From Thermobacillus xylanilyticus (GTDB taxonomy: Bacteria > Bacillota > Bacilli > Paenibacillales > Paenibacillaceae): a DNA stretch of 64,000 nucleotides. The DNA lies in contig NZ_CAJRAY010000018.1 of NCBI RefSeq assembly GCF_907165215.1, positions 54,015-118,014 of the forward strand. Direction: 5' to 3'. Below, in pieces: positions 16,443 through 25,779 of this stretch. Numbering within the stretch: the stretch's first letter is position 1; each line of letters begins with the position of its first letter. The position numbers and the translations under genes were made by a program. The notes beneath the pieces are model-generated. The model did no database searches, was not told the DNA's origin, and saw only the letters and a list, made by a program, of their open reading frames with translations.

Positions 16443-17198
16443 ATGCCGATCATCCAGGCGCTGGACCGGGCGCTGCGCATTCTCGACCTGTTCGACGAGC
16501 ACACCCCCGAGCTGAAACTGACAGAGATCAGCGCGCGCATGCAGCTGCACAAAAGCACCGCGCACGCGCTGCTGCGAACGCTGCAAATCCACGGCTACAT
16601 CGAGCAGGACGAGGAGAGCGGCAAGTACCGGCTCGGCCTTCGCTTGCTGGAAAAAGGACAGATGCTGCTGCAAAATCTCGACATCCGCAACGTAGCCAGA
16701 CCGCATTTGCAAGCCCTTTCGGACGCGACCGGGCAGACGGCGCATCTGCTCATTCTGGACGGCCGGGAGGGGGTGTACATCGACAAGGTGGAAGGGGCGC
16801 AGGCGGCCATCCGCTATTCCCGCATCGGCCGCCGGGTGCCGCTGCACAGCAGCGCCAGCGGCAAAGTGCTGGCCGCCTTCCAGCCGCCGGACGCGCTGGA
16901 GCGCCTGCTGGCCGGCTACACCTACGTGCGGCACACGCCGAACACCATCGATTCCGAGGCGAAGTTTCGCCGGGAGCTGGAAGAAGTGCGGAAGCACGGC
17001 TGCGCCTTCGACCGGGAAGAGAACGAGCCCGGCGTCCTGTGCATCGCGGCGCCGATCTTCGGCCATGACGGGCAGCTTCTTGCCGCGATGAGCCTGTCGT
17101 GCATGACCGCGCGGGTGGACGAGGCGGAGGCGCAGCGGCTGGCGGAACGGGTGCGGAAGACGACGGCGGAGATTTCGGCCCGCCTCGGGCACCGCTGA
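16443..17198 (+). CDS. IclR-family transcriptional regulator
   Basis: 251 aa. The N-terminal winged helix ([50 protein letters not shown]) is followed by the IclR effector domain (about 80-245), with [22 protein letters not shown] and the C-terminal [21 protein letters not shown]. It likely senses an acid such as a 2-keto-3-deoxy sugar acid. AAGGAG lies upstream of ATG 16443. It is the first gene of a co-directional run with the FAH, aldehyde dehydrogenase and YjhG/YagF genes and probably regulates them and itself through the palindrome at 16380-16426. Confidence 0.93.
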   Translation: MPIIQALDRALRILDLFDEHTPELKLTEISARMQLHKSTAHALLRTLQIHGYIEQDEESGKYRLGLRLLEKGQMLLQNLDIRNVARPHLQALSDATGQTAHLLILDGREGVYIDKVEGAQAAIRYSRIGRRVPLHSSASGKVLAAFQPPDALERLLAGYTYVRHTPNTIDSEAKFRRELEEVRKHGCAFDREENEPGVLCIAAPIFGHDGQLLAAMSLSCMTARVDEAEAQRLAERVRKTTAEISARLGHR

Positions 17199-17247
17199 CG
17201 GAGAGCTGCACCCCCTCAAAAAAGATTATTTGAATGGAGTGAACCAG

Positions 17248-18144
17248 ATGCGCATTATTCGTTACATCGGGGACGACGGAGCTGCGCGCCTCGCGGCGGT
17301 GACCGACGAGGAGCAGGCTTTCCCGCTCCGGTCGCCGGATTTCATGGCGCTGGTGCGGGAAGCGGACGAGGCGGGGATCACGCCGCTGGAAGCGGTGCGC
17401 CGTCAGATCGCGGGCGCACAGCCGCTGCCCGGCGACTGGCGCGAGTTGAACCTGCTGACGCCGGTGGATGCGCCCGAGGTGTGGGCGGCCGGCGTCACTT
17501 ATGAGCGCAGCAAAGAAGCGCGCAACGAGGAGTCGAAGGGCGCCGCAACCGGCGACGAAACGTTCTACGACAAGGTGTACCGGGCCGAGCGGCCGGAGAT
17601 TTTCTTCAAGTCGACGAGCGCCCGCACGGCGCGGCCGGGCACACCCGTCTGCATCCGCAGCGACTCGGACTGGCAGGTGCCCGAGCCGGAACTCGGCATC
17701 GTGCTGGACCGCGGCGGCCGCATCCTCGGCTACACGGTCGGCAACGACATGAGCTGCCGCGACATCGAGGGCGAGAACCCGCTCTATCTGCCGCAGGCGA
17801 AAATCTGGCGCCGCTCCTGTTCCATCGGTCCGGCGATCCGGCTGGCCGAAACCGTGCCGAATCCGTATGACCTGACGATCACCTGCCGCATCTATCGGGA
17901 CGGTCAATTGGCGGTGAACGAGTCGGCCAATACGGGGCAGCTCCGGCGGAAGCTGGACGAACTGGCGTCCTTCCTCGTGCGGGACAACGTCGTTTTCGAC
18001 GGCACCGTGCTGCTGACCGGCACCTGCATCGTGCCGCCCGACCGGTTCACGCTGCAGCCCGGCGACCGGATCGAGATCGACATTTCCGGCATCGGCACCC
18101 TGATCAACCCTGTCGCGGCGGCAGACGCCGCAATCCAGGATTAA
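17248..18144 (+). CDS. Fumarylacetoacetate hydrolase-family protein, likely 2-keto-3-deoxy-pentonate dehydratase
   Basis: 298 aa from ATG 17248 (GGAG eight bases upstream; the TTG at 17230 would swallow that site). The FAH fold shows metal ligands in [10 protein letters not shown] (E146, E148) and in [10 protein letters not shown] (D167), with AGVTYERSK near the N-terminus of the core. FAH members of about 300 residues next to a semialdehyde dehydrogenase and an IlvD/Edd dehydratase are known to be 2-keto-3-deoxy-D-xylonate or -arabinonate dehydratases (KdaD/XylX type) that make 2-oxoglutarate semialdehyde. The neighbours here are exactly those, which is the basis for the call; FAH proteins alone are functionally diverse. 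Confidence 0.82.
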   Translation: MRIIRYIGDDGAARLAAVTDEEQAFPLRSPDFMALVREADEAGITPLEAVRRQIAGAQPLPGDWRELNLLTPVDAPEVWAAGVTYERSKEARNEESKGAATGDETFYDKVYRAERPEIFFKSTSARTARPGTPVCIRSDSDWQVPEPELGIVLDRGGRILGYTVGNDMSCRDIEGENPLYLPQAKIWRRSCSIGPAIRLAETVPNPYDLTITCRIYRDGQLAVNESANTGQLRRKLDELASFLVRDNVVFDGTVLLTGTCIVPPDRFTLQPGDRIEIDISGIGTLINPVAAADAAIQD

Positions 18145-18169
18145 GTCTCACAATCGGGAGGAATCATCG

Positions 18170-19627
18170 ATGGCTAATGCCCCTGTTTTCCAAAACTACA
18201 TCAACGGCGAATGGCGCGGCTCTTCCACCGGGGACACCGTTGCCAGCGTGAACCCGGCCAATCGCCATGACATTGTCGGCATCGTCCCGAATTCGAGCCG
18301 GGATGACCTCGAGAGCGCCGTGGCCGCGGCGGATGCGGCCCGCACGTCGTGGCGCAAGCTGGCGGGACCGGCGCGCGGCCAGCTGCTGTACAAGGCCGCG
18401 GACATCCTCGAAAGCCGGATCGACGACATCGCCGAGACGATGACGCGCGAGATGGGCAAAACGTTCGGCGAAGCGAAGGGCGAAACCGCGCGCGGCGTGG
18501 CCCTGCTCCGCTATTACGCCGGCGAAGGCATGCGCAAGGTCGGCGACGTCATCCCGGCCACCGACGCCTCGGCGCTCATGTTCACGACGCGCGTGCCGCT
18601 CGGCGTCGTCGGTGTCATCACGCCGTGGAACTTCCCCGTCGCCATTCCGGTATGGAAAATCGCCCCCGCCCTCGTCTACGGCAACACGGTCGTCTGGAAA
18701 CCGGCGACGGAAACGGCGGTTACCGCGGCCAAGGTGGCGGCCTGCTTCCATGACGCCGGGCTGCCGGCGGGCGTGCTGAACCTCGTGATCGGCAGCGGCT
18801 CGGTCATCGGCCAGGGCATTGCCGACCACCCCGGCATCCATGGCGTCACATTCACCGGCTCGAACGCGGTCGGCAAGCGCATCGCCCAGGCGGCGCTCGC
18901 CCGCGGCGCGAAATACCAGCTCGAGATGGGCGGCAAAAACCCGGTCATCGTCCTGAAGGACGCCGATCTGGAGCTCGCGGTGAACGCGACGATCAGCGGC
19001 GGCCTCCGCTCGACCGGCCAGAAATGCACGGCCACGAGCCGCGTCATCGTGGAGAAGGAAATTTTCCCGGCCTTCCGGGAGAAGCTGCTGGAGAAGATCG
19101 CCGCGCTCAAAGTCGGGGACGGCATGGAGGCGTCGACCTGGCTCGGTCCGTGCGCGAGCGAGAGCCAGATGGAGACGGTGCTCGGCTACATCCGCAAGGG
19201 TGTCGAAGAAGGCGCCGAACTCTTGTGCGGGGGCGAACGGCTGCAGGAAGGCAAAATGGCGGACGGTTTCTTCGTGGCGCCGACCGTTTTTGACCGGGTG
19301 ACGCCCGAGATGACGATCTTCCGGGAAGAGATTTTCGGGCCGGTGCTGGCGCTGGTGCAGGCGGAAAATCTGGAAGAAGCGCTCCGTCTCGCCAACGATT
19401 CGGAGTACGGCCTCAGCGCATCCATTTTCACGCGGGACATCGGCAGCATCCTGACCTTCATTCAAGACATGGACGCCGGGCTCGTGCGGGTGAACGAGGA
19501 GACGGCCGGCGTCGAACTGCAGGCGCCGTTCGGCGGCATGAAGAACTCCAGCTCGCATTCGCGCGAACAGGGCACGGCCGCGATCGAGTTCTATACCGCC
19601 ATCAAGACCGTTTTCGTGAAGGGTTGA
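18170..19627 (+). CDS. 2-oxoglutarate semialdehyde (2,5-dioxopentanoate) dehydrogenase
   Basis: 485 aa aldehyde dehydrogenase of the YcbD/KGSADH type. It shows the oxyanion asparagine in TPWNFP, the cofactor loop FTGSNAVG, general base E252 in LEMGGKNP and nucleophile C286 in [11 protein letters not shown], with EEIFGPV and a C-terminal [11 protein letters not shown]. It oxidises 2-oxoglutarate semialdehyde to 2-oxoglutarate, the last step of the oxidative pentose and glucarate routes. GGGAGG precedes ATG 18170, 25 bases after the FAH gene, and the dehydratase gene follows after 12 bases, so the three are one transcript. The substrate call rests on sequence type plus context. Confidence 0.9.
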   Translation: MANAPVFQNYINGEWRGSSTGDTVASVNPANRHDIVGIVPNSSRDDLESAVAAADAARTSWRKLAGPARGQLLYKAADILESRIDDIAETMTREMGKTFGEAKGETARGVALLRYYAGEGMRKVGDVIPATDASALMFTTRVPLGVVGVITPWNFPVAIPVWKIAPALVYGNTVVWKPATETAVTAAKVAACFHDAGLPAGVLNLVIGSGSVIGQGIADHPGIHGVTFTGSNAVGKRIAQAALARGAKYQLEMGGKNPVIVLKDADLELAVNATISGGLRSTGQKCTATSRVIVEKEIFPAFREKLLEKIAALKVGDGMEASTWLGPCASESQMETVLGYIRKGVEEGAELLCGGERLQEGKMADGFFVAPTVFDRVTPEMTIFREEIFGPVLALVQAENLEEALRLANDSEYGLSASIFTRDIGSILTFIQDMDAGLVRVNEETAGVELQAPFGGMKNSSSHSREQGTAAIEFYTAIKTVFVKG

Positions 19628-19639
19628 GGAGCGACCGCC

Positions 19640-21649
19640 ATGTCTTCCGTTCTGGAAAAAATCCTCGGCCGCCCGGACGACGACGACTATCGCATCGACA
19701 CGCACGCGCCCGGTCCGGACGGATCGCTGCCGCTGACGCCGGAGATGCTGCGCGAGAGCCCGAGCGGCGACCTGTTCGGCTGGTCGCAGAACGTCGGCAT
19801 GGGCTGGGACCCCGCCCGGCTGCTCGGCCCGCAGGTGCTCATCCTCGGCACGCAGGGCGGCATCCGCGATGAGGACGGCCGGCCGGTGGCGCTCGGCTAC
19901 CATACCGGCCACTGGGAGGTCGGCCTGCTGATGCGGGAAGCCGCGGAAGAAGTGGCCGGCCTGGGCGGCGTACCGTTCGCCGGGTACGTCAGCGACCCGT
20001 GCGACGGCCGCTCGCAGGGCACGACCGGCATGTTCGACTCGCTGCCGTACCGCAACGACGCGGCGATCGTCATCCGCCGGCTCATCCGCTCGCTGCCGAC
20101 CCGGCGGGCGGTGCTCGGCGTCGCCACCTGCGACAAGGGGCTGCCGGCGATGATGCTCGGCTTGGCCGGCACACGGAATCTGCCGTCCGTCATCGTGCCC
20201 GGCGGGGTCACGCTGCCGCCGACGCGCGGAGAGGACGCCGGCAAAATCCAGACGATCGGCGTCCGGTTCGCGCGCGGCGAGCTCTCGCTGGAAGAGGCGG
20301 CCGACCTCGGCTGCCGGGCGTGCGCCACGCCGGGCGGCGGCTGCCAGTTCCTCGGCACCGCCGCGACCGCGCAGGTGGTCGCCGAGGCGCTCGGCCTGAC
20401 GGTGCCGCACGCGGCGCTCGCCCCTTCGGGGCAGCGGGTCTGGGCGCAGATGGCGCGCCAATCCGCCCGCGCGGCGCTGCACATGGCGGAGAGCGGCCTG
20501 ACCACGGGCCGCATCCTGACCGACGCGTCCATCCGCAACGCGATGGTCGTGCACGCCGCGTTCGGCGGCTCCACGAACCTGCTGCTGCACGTGCCCGCGA
20601 TCGCGCACGCGGCCGGCCTGCGCGTGCCGGACGTCACCGACTGGACCGCGGTGAACCGGTCCGTGCCGCGCCTTGTCAGCGCGCTGCCGAACGGGCCGGT
20701 CCCCCACCCGACCGTGCGCGTCTTTCTGGCGGGCGGCGTGCCGGAGGTGATGCTCCATCTGCGGCGGCTCGGCCTGCTCGATGAGACCGTCCTGACGGTG
20801 ACCGGCGAGACGCTCGGCGCCGTGCTGGACTGGTGGGAATCGTCCGAGCGGCGCCATCGGATGCGGCAGCACCTGCTGGAGCGGGACGGCGTCGACCCGG
20901 ACACGGTCATCTATCCGCCGGAGAAGGCAAGCGCCGCCGGCCTGACGTCGACCGTCACCTTCCCGGTCGGCAACATCGCGCCGGAAGGCTCGGTCGTCAA
21001 GTCGGCGGCGATCGATCCGGCGCTGGTGGACGAGGACGGCGTGTACCGGCACGTGGGCCGGGCGAAGGTGTTCACCTCGGAACGGGCGGCGATCCGCGCG
21101 ATCAAGGAAGGCCGCATCGTCGGCGGCGACATCCTCGTGCTGATCGGCTGCGGGCCGTCGGGCACCGGCATGGAGGAGACGTATCAGCTCACGTCGGCTT
21201 TGAAGCATTTGCCGTTCGACGGCAAGGTGTCGCTGCTCACCGACGCCCGGTTCTCCGGCGTGTCCACCGGCGCCTGCATCGGCCACATCGGCCCGGAGGC
21301 GCTGGCGGGCGGACCGCTCGGCAAGGTGCGGGACGGCGACTGGATCGACATCCGCATCGACCTGAACCGGCTGGAAGGCCGCATTGACATGGTCGGCGAC
21401 GGCGAAGCTCCGGCGACCCCCGCCGAGGGGGCCGAGGTGCTGGCCCGGCGCGGGCCGCACCCGGACATGGCAAGCCATTCGCTGCTTCCGGACGACACGC
21501 GGCTGTGGGCCGCGCTGCAGGCGGCCAGCGGCGGCACGTGGCGCGGCTGCGTGTACGACGTCGACCGGATCATTGAAGTGCTGGAGGCGGGCGCGAAGGC
21601 GCTGGCCGCGGCGCGGGAAGCCGGCGGCGCGGTTGAAGACCGGCGTTAA
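19640..21649 (+). CDS. YjhG/YagF-family D-xylonate dehydratase
   Basis: 669 aa, the length of the YjhG/YagF branch of the IlvD/Edd family (E. coli members dehydrate D-xylonate to 2-keto-3-deoxy-D-xylonate). The cluster cysteines are in context: C121 ([14 protein letters not shown]), C164 ([11 protein letters not shown]) and C235 ([16 protein letters not shown]); the C-terminal half carries [15 protein letters not shown] and [13 protein letters not shown] with [16 protein letters not shown]. It should carry an Fe-S cluster and Mg2+ in the cytoplasm. It closes the Weimberg-type operon after the semialdehyde dehydrogenase. A 3-deoxy product would then go to the FAH-family dehydratase two genes upstream. 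Other aldonates are possible substrates. Confidence 0.92.
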   Translation: MSSVLEKILGRPDDDDYRIDTHAPGPDGSLPLTPEMLRESPSGDLFGWSQNVGMGWDPARLLGPQVLILGTQGGIRDEDGRPVALGYHTGHWEVGLLMREAAEEVAGLGGVPFAGYVSDPCDGRSQGTTGMFDSLPYRNDAAIVIRRLIRSLPTRRAVLGVATCDKGLPAMMLGLAGTRNLPSVIVPGGVTLPPTRGEDAGKIQTIGVRFARGELSLEEAADLGCRACATPGGGCQFLGTAATAQVVAEALGLTVPHAALAPSGQRVWAQMARQSARAALHMAESGLTTGRILTDASIRNAMVVHAAFGGSTNLLLHVPAIAHAAGLRVPDVTDWTAVNRSVPRLVSALPNGPVPHPTVRVFLAGGVPEVMLHLRRLGLLDETVLTVTGETLGAVLDWWESSERRHRMRQHLLERDGVDPDTVIYPPEKASAAGLTSTVTFPVGNIAPEGSVVKSAAIDPALVDEDGVYRHVGRAKVFTSERAAIRAIKEGRIVGGDILVLIGCGPSGTGMEETYQLTSALKHLPFDGKVSLLTDARFSGVSTGACIGHIGPEALAGGPLGKVRDGDWIDIRIDLNRLEGRIDMVGDGEAPATPAEGAEVLARRGPHPDMASHSLLPDDTRLWAALQAASGGTWRGCVYDVDRIIEVLEAGAKALAAAREAGGAVEDRR

Positions 21650-21662
21650 AATCCGGCCGCGC

Positions 21663-21852
21663 AAATCTAACGGAACTGACAGCCGTTATTTGCTCCGGAC
21701 AGATGCGATTCCCAAGTCTTGCGGAACTCAGAGGCGTTATCGCTGCCCGGACAGGCAATATATCGCCACCACAGACCAAATAGGTGCTTTCAGTTCCGTT
21801 AGATTTTCCAAAGGCGCAATTTCGGCGGAATAACGCCTCCTGGTTCCTTTAG
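21663..21852. repeat. Intergenic array of four related units of about 32 bp, two direct and two inverted
   Basis: Unit 1 (21663-21699) begins AAATCTAACGGAACTGA and continues with GCCGTTATTTGCTCCGGA. Unit 2 (about 21716-21751) has TCTTGCGGAACTCAGAGG and CGTTATCGCTGCCCGGA. Unit 3 (about 21775-21806) is inverted and ends in TCAGTTCCGTTAGATTT, a perfect 17-base complement of the start of unit 1. Unit 4 (21821-21852) is inverted: its reverse complement reads CTAAAGGAACCAGGAGGCGT then TATTCCGCCG. The array fills the convergent space between the dehydratase and deoC genes and may also act as a terminator. Units like this occur many times in Paenibacillaceae genomes as I remember them; not verified here. 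Confidence 0.75.
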
Positions 21853-21919
21853 CGCACCGTTCGAAGCGTTTACGGGGCACATGAAGCCGCAGGGCTTGTG
21901 AAATCAACGGAGCTCTGGC

Positions 21920-22612
21920 TCAGTATCCGCCGTCGCCCTGGCCGGACGACGCCATCGCCGCGCCGGAACTCGTGCCGATGCGGGTGGCCCCGGCGGCGAT
22001 CATGCGGCGGGCGGTCTCGAGATCCCGCACGCCGCCGGACGCTTTCACGCCCATCTCCGGTCCGACCGTTCGCCGCATGAGGGCGATGTCCTCGACGGTC
22101 GCGCCGCCTGGTCCGAAGCCGGTCGACGTTTTCACATAATCCGCCCCGGCCGCTTTGCTGATCCGGCAGGCTTCGATCTTCTCCCCGTCCGTAAGCAGCC
22201 CCGTTTCCAGGATGACCTTGACGACGGCCCGGCCGCAGCACGCGGACACCACGCCCTCGATGTCCCGCTTCACGGCGTCGGCATCGCCGGATTTGAGCGC
22301 GCCGACATTCATCACCATGTCGATTTCCGTGGCGCCTCCGGCAATCGCGTCGCGCGCTTCGGCGATCTTCGCGAACGTGGTGGAAGCGCCCAGAGGAAAG
22401 CCGATGACGGTCGTGACGCCGACCCCGGAGCCGGCAAGCAGCTCGGCCGCCAGCGGCACCCAGTATGGATTGACGCATACCGTGGCGAAACCGTACATTT
22501 TCGCCTCTTCGCACAGCCGGACAATGTCCGGGCGGGAAGCGTCCGGTTTGAGCAGCGTATGATCGATTCTCCTGAATATCTCCTCCGGGGGGATCCGCAT
22601 GGCTTGATCCAT
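21920..22612 (-). CDS. deoC: Deoxyribose-phosphate aldolase
   Basis: 230 aa. DeoC cleaves 2-deoxyribose 5-phosphate to glyceraldehyde 3-phosphate and acetaldehyde in the cytoplasm. Family marks are [49 protein letters not shown], the Schiff-base lysine K161 in YVKTSTGF and the second lysine in [13 protein letters not shown] 22612 is preceded by AGGAGG nine bases upstream; the longer start at 22648 includes that site. It is the last gene of the minus-strand nucleoside run, 54 bases after the SorC regulator, the same partnership as Bacillus deoR-deoC-nupC. Confidence 0.96.
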   Translation of the reverse strand: MDQAMRIPPEEIFRRIDHTLLKPDASRPDIVRLCEEAKMYGFATVCVNPYWVPLAAELLAGSGVGVTTVIGFPLGASTTFAKIAEARDAIAGGATEIDMVMNVGALKSGDADAVKRDIEGVVSACCGRAVVKVILETGLLTDGEKIEACRISKAAGADYVKTSTGFGPGGATVEDIALMRRTVGPEMGVKASGGVRDLETARRMIAAGATRIGTSSGAAMASSGQGDGGY

Positions 22613-22666
22613 GACCTCGTGCCTCCTGTCGTCAGAACCCTCGTCCATGAACGGGAGAGCGGCCGT

Positions 22667-23716
22667 TCATTCTCCCGGCCCCCGATCAACGACCGGCTGC
22701 CTTTCGACCGGCGGCCTCCCGGCCGGAACCCGCTCGGCCTGCTGCCCCGCCCCTCCCGCATCCGGCTCTCCGTCCGGCTCACGCTCCAGCAAGGTTTTGG
22801 CCGTGAACTGGTCGGTGATCAGCACGTTCGGGTACTTCCCCCGCAGCGCGCCGTACACGGCCTCGACTTTGCACGGGCCTCCCGCCACCAGGATCGATTT
22901 TTCCTTGCGGCGCAGTTCGGACAGATCGATGCCGATGGTGCGGCGGTCCAGCTCTTCGCTGCAGAGGTTGCCGTTCATGTCAATGTAGCGGCAGCAGATG
23001 TCGCCGACCGCGCGGGAATAGACCACCTGCAAATCTTCGAAGTTGAAATAGCCCGCCCGGATCACCACCGAATCGTTGTCCGGAACGCCGACGGTGAACA
23101 CGGCGATGTTGGTGTTTTTGCCCATATCCAAAATTTTGCGGATATGGCGGTCCGCCTCGATCGCCTGTTTGACCAGCATATGATCGACGATGGCGGGCAG
23201 CGGGAGAAAATGGGGCGTCGTGTTGAACGCCTTGCCGAACAGATGCACGATTTCGTAAGCGTACGTATCGGTCTCCGAATAGCTGACGCCGCCGTTCATC
23301 TGCACGATGCGGACGTTTCGCACGTGCTTGCTCTGCAGATTGACGGCCACTTCATGCAGCGTCGTGCCCCACGTGACGCCGATGGAATCGCCGTCCTTGA
23401 CGATGTCGTGCAAATATCCGGCCGCCGCTTCGCCCAAATATTTCTTCACGATCCGGTTTTCGTTCTGCGGCGCGGAGACGACGACGGCCTTCTCCAGACC
23501 GTAACGCTCCTCCAGCCCGCGTGCGAGGATCTCGTTGTCCTGCGTCGGGTCCAGAATCTTGATCTGCACGATGCCTTCTTCTTTGGCCATCTGCAGCAGG
23601 CGCGACACCGTCGGCCGGGAAATGCCCAGCTTCTTGGCGATTTCCTGCTGGCTGTAGTCGAGCTGGTAGTACATTTTGGCCGCATCGACCATTTTTTTGA
23701 GCTTATCCGTTTCCAT
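22667..23716 (-). CDS. SorC-family (DeoR of Bacillus type) deoxyribonucleoside regulator
   Basis: 349 aa. The N-terminal helix-turn-helix (YYQLDYSQQEIAKKLGISRP, then TVSRLLQMAKEEG) is followed by the SorC sugar-phosphate binding domain (about 55-315: GVTWGTTLHEVA, VQMNGGVS, VGDICCRYIDMNG, ILVAGGPCKVEAVYGALRGK). SorC-type DeoR in Bacillus is relieved by deoxyribose phosphates, and the adjacent deoC supports the same ligand. Relatives end near ITDQFTAKTLL at about residue 313; here about 35 further Gly/Pro/Arg-rich residues follow, which may be a neutral extension or the result of a lost stop. It follows the second permease by 25 bases. Confidence 0.9.
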   Translation of the reverse strand: METDKLKKMVDAAKMYYQLDYSQQEIAKKLGISRPTVSRLLQMAKEEGIVQIKILDPTQDNEILARGLEERYGLEKAVVVSAPQNENRIVKKYLGEAAAGYLHDIVKDGDSIGVTWGTTLHEVAVNLQSKHVRNVRIVQMNGGVSYSETDTYAYEIVHLFGKAFNTTPHFLPLPAIVDHMLVKQAIEADRHIRKILDMGKNTNIAVFTVGVPDNDSVVIRAGYFNFEDLQVVYSRAVGDICCRYIDMNGNLCSEELDRRTIGIDLSELRRKEKSILVAGGPCKVEAVYGALRGKYPNVLITDQFTAKTLLEREPDGEPDAGGAGQQAERVPAGRPPVERQPVVDRGPGE

Positions 23717-23741
23717 CCCTTACGTTCTCTTCTTTCCCATG

Positions 23742-24707
23742 CTATCTCTCGCCCTTCCGGTACGGCTTGCCGACGGCGCCGGGCGCCACCGCGCGGCCCA
23801 CGAATCCCGCAAGCACGAGCACGGTCAGGATGTACGGGAACATGTAAATGAAATCGACCGGAATATAGTTGGTAATCCCGTACACCTGAAACACCGATTT
23901 CAACGCGGATGCGATGCCGAAGAACAGGGCGGCGAACATGCCCGCCACCGGCCGCCATTTGCCGAAGATAAGCGCGGCGAGCGCGATGAAGCCCTGTCCC
24001 GATATCGTATTGTGCGAGAAGTTGCTGGTCGTGGTCAGCGCGATCGTCGCGCCGCCCATCGCGGCAAGCGCGCCGCTGATCATGACCGCGGCGTACCGGA
24101 CGCGGTACACGTTGATCGCCACGGAGTCGGCCGCTTTCGGATGTTCGCCGACCGCGCGAAGCCTTAAGCCCGCGGGCGTCTTGTACAGCACGAACGCCAT
24201 GACGGCGACCAGCAGGAACGCGATGTAGCTGGTCGGATACGCGACGAACAGCGCCGGTCCCAGATAGGGGATGTCCGACAGCGCGGGGACAGCCCATTTC
24301 GAGAATACGTGCTTCAAGGTCGGCGTCTGGGCCGCCCCGTTCAGCAGCATTTTGCACAGGTAGATGGTGGCGCCTGCCGCCAGCAGGTTGAGCGCGACGC
24401 CGCTGACCACCTGGTCGGCCCGGAACGTGACCGAGGCCGCCGCATGCGGCAGCGCGAACACGGCTCCCGCAGCGATGGCGCAGACGAACCCGATCCAGGG
24501 CGCGCTTCCCCCGAGCCCCGCATTCGTCTCCAGAAAGTAGGTCACAATCGCCGCCGTGAACGCCCCGACCATCATCATGCCTTCCAGGGCGATGTTGACC
24601 ACCCCGGAGCGTTCGGAGATGAGGCCGCCCAGCATGGCGAATACCAGCGCCGTGGCGAACACGATCGTGGTCTGAATCAAGTCGCTGGCTACCTGAAGCA
24701 CCGCCAT
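23742..24707 (-). CDS. Nucleoside ABC transporter permease (NupQ/YufQ-like)
   Basis: 321 aa membrane protein with about eight to ten segments, of the BPD_transp_2 type: AMLGGLISERSGVVNIALEG near the N-terminus and AVGEHPKAADSVAINVYRVR in the cytoplasmic loop. These motifs are typical of the BmpA-linked (Nup/Yuf) permeases that import nucleosides, not of monosaccharide RbsC permeases. It lies one base after the other permease gene, so translation is coupled. Together with the ATPase and the BMP lipoprotein it forms a complete importer. Confidence 0.93.
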   Translation of the reverse strand: MAVLQVASDLIQTTIVFATALVFAMLGGLISERSGVVNIALEGMMMVGAFTAAIVTYFLETNAGLGGSAPWIGFVCAIAAGAVFALPHAAASVTFRADQVVSGVALNLLAAGATIYLCKMLLNGAAQTPTLKHVFSKWAVPALSDIPYLGPALFVAYPTSYIAFLLVAVMAFVLYKTPAGLRLRAVGEHPKAADSVAINVYRVRYAAVMISGALAAMGGATIALTTTSNFSHNTISGQGFIALAALIFGKWRPVAGMFAALFFGIASALKSVFQVYGITNYIPVDFIYMFPYILTVLVLAGFVGRAVAPGAVGKPYRKGER

Positions 24708-24708
24708 G

Positions 24709-25779
24709 CTAATGCACCGTCCCGTTCTTTTTTCTGAACCGCCGGATCAGCAGTTCCACCATGCCGCCGGCCGCCACGAAGAAAATAACCAGCGCGATGA
24801 CGACATGAATCAGTTCTTCGGGAACGCCGGCGCCGAATTTCATGCCGGACGCGCCGTAGGTCAGCACCCCGATCAGCACGGCGCCGAGCACCACCCCGAC
24901 AGCCGTGTTCCGCCCGATCAGCGCGACGGCGATGCCCATCAGGCCGTAGCCCGGAAACGCGGCGTTGATCGTCTGGTAATGGAACACGCCCATCACTTCG
25001 CAGGCGCCGCCGACGCCGGCGAACAGGCCGCTGATGAACATCGTCTTGACGAACGTGGATTTAACGTTGATGCCCGCGTATTCGGAAGCGTCCGGATTGA
25101 AGCCCACCGCGCGGAGCTCATAGCCCTGCCTTGTCTTCCACAGCACATAATAGAACAGCACGGAGAGGGCGAGTGCGATCAGGACGCCGTAGTGAATGCG
25201 CGCGTGGTCGAACAGTTCGGACAAGCCCGGCGATGACAGCCAGGCGCTCTCCTGGATATACTTCGAGCGCGCCATCCCTTTTTCAAGCAGGGCGGTGCGG
25301 ACGATATAGTTCGCTGCGTGCAGGGCGATCCAGTTGAGCATGATCGTGGTGATCACCTCATGCACGCCGCGCGCCGCCTTCAGATACCCGACGATCGATC
25401 CCCACAGCCCGCCGGCCAGGGCGCTTGCGGCAAGCGCCAGCGGGACGTGGAGAAACCAGGGCGCATCCAGCAGCACCCCGACGCAGGCCGCGGCGACGGC
25501 GCCCATGATGAACTGCCCTTCCGCCCCGATGTTGAACAGTCCCGTCCGGAACGCGAAGGCCACCGCCAGACCGGTGAAGATGTACGGCGTAATCTGCCGG
25601 ATCGTCTCGCCGAAGTTGTACATGTCCCCGAACGCTTTCGCGAACAGGGAGCCGTAGGCCAGGAACGGATTGTAATGGCCCGCCAGCATGATGACGGCGC
25701 CGAGGATCAGTCCGATCAGGATGGAGACAACGGGGATCAGCGTCGATTCGCTGAACAGTCGTTTGACGAATCCGGTCAT
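24709..25779 (-). CDS. Nucleoside ABC transporter permease (NupP/YufP-like)
   Basis: 356 aa membrane protein with a first segment at about 15-35 (SILIGLILGAVIMLAGHY). It has the paired motifs of this permease group: GLAVAFAFRTGLFNIGAEGQ and LRAVGFNPDASEYAGINV. Its start overlaps the ATPase gene stop by four bases (ATGA at 25776-25779), and the other permease gene begins one base after its stop. It forms the membrane pore with that partner. The role follows from the BMP-type operon and from deoC and the SorC regulator downstream. Confidence 0.93.
   Translation of the reverse strand: MTGFVKRLFSESTLIPVVSILIGLILGAVIMLAGHYNPFLAYGSLFAKAFGDMYNFGETIRQITPYIFTGLAVAFAFRTGLFNIGAEGQFIMGAVAAACVGVLLDAPWFLHVPLALAASALAGGLWGSIVGYLKAARGVHEVITTIMLNWIALHAANYIVRTALLEKGMARSKYIQESAWLSSPGLSELFDHARIHYGVLIALALSVLFYYVLWKTRQGYELRAVGFNPDASEYAGINVKSTFVKTMFISGLFAGVGGACEVMGVFHYQTINAAFPGYGLMGIAVALIGRNTAVGVVLGAVLIGVLTYGASGMKFGAGVPEELIHVVIALVIFFVAAGGMVELLIRRFRKKNGTVH

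Noticed and set aside
18164-21664. 1166-codon minus-strand open frame opposite the dehydrogenase and dehydratase genes
   Set aside because: Antisense shadow of two well-identified genes; low-complexity Arg/His/Asp-rich translation.
21663-21852. CRISPR array
   Set aside because: Only four diverged units, in both orientations, with unequal spacing and no cas genes.
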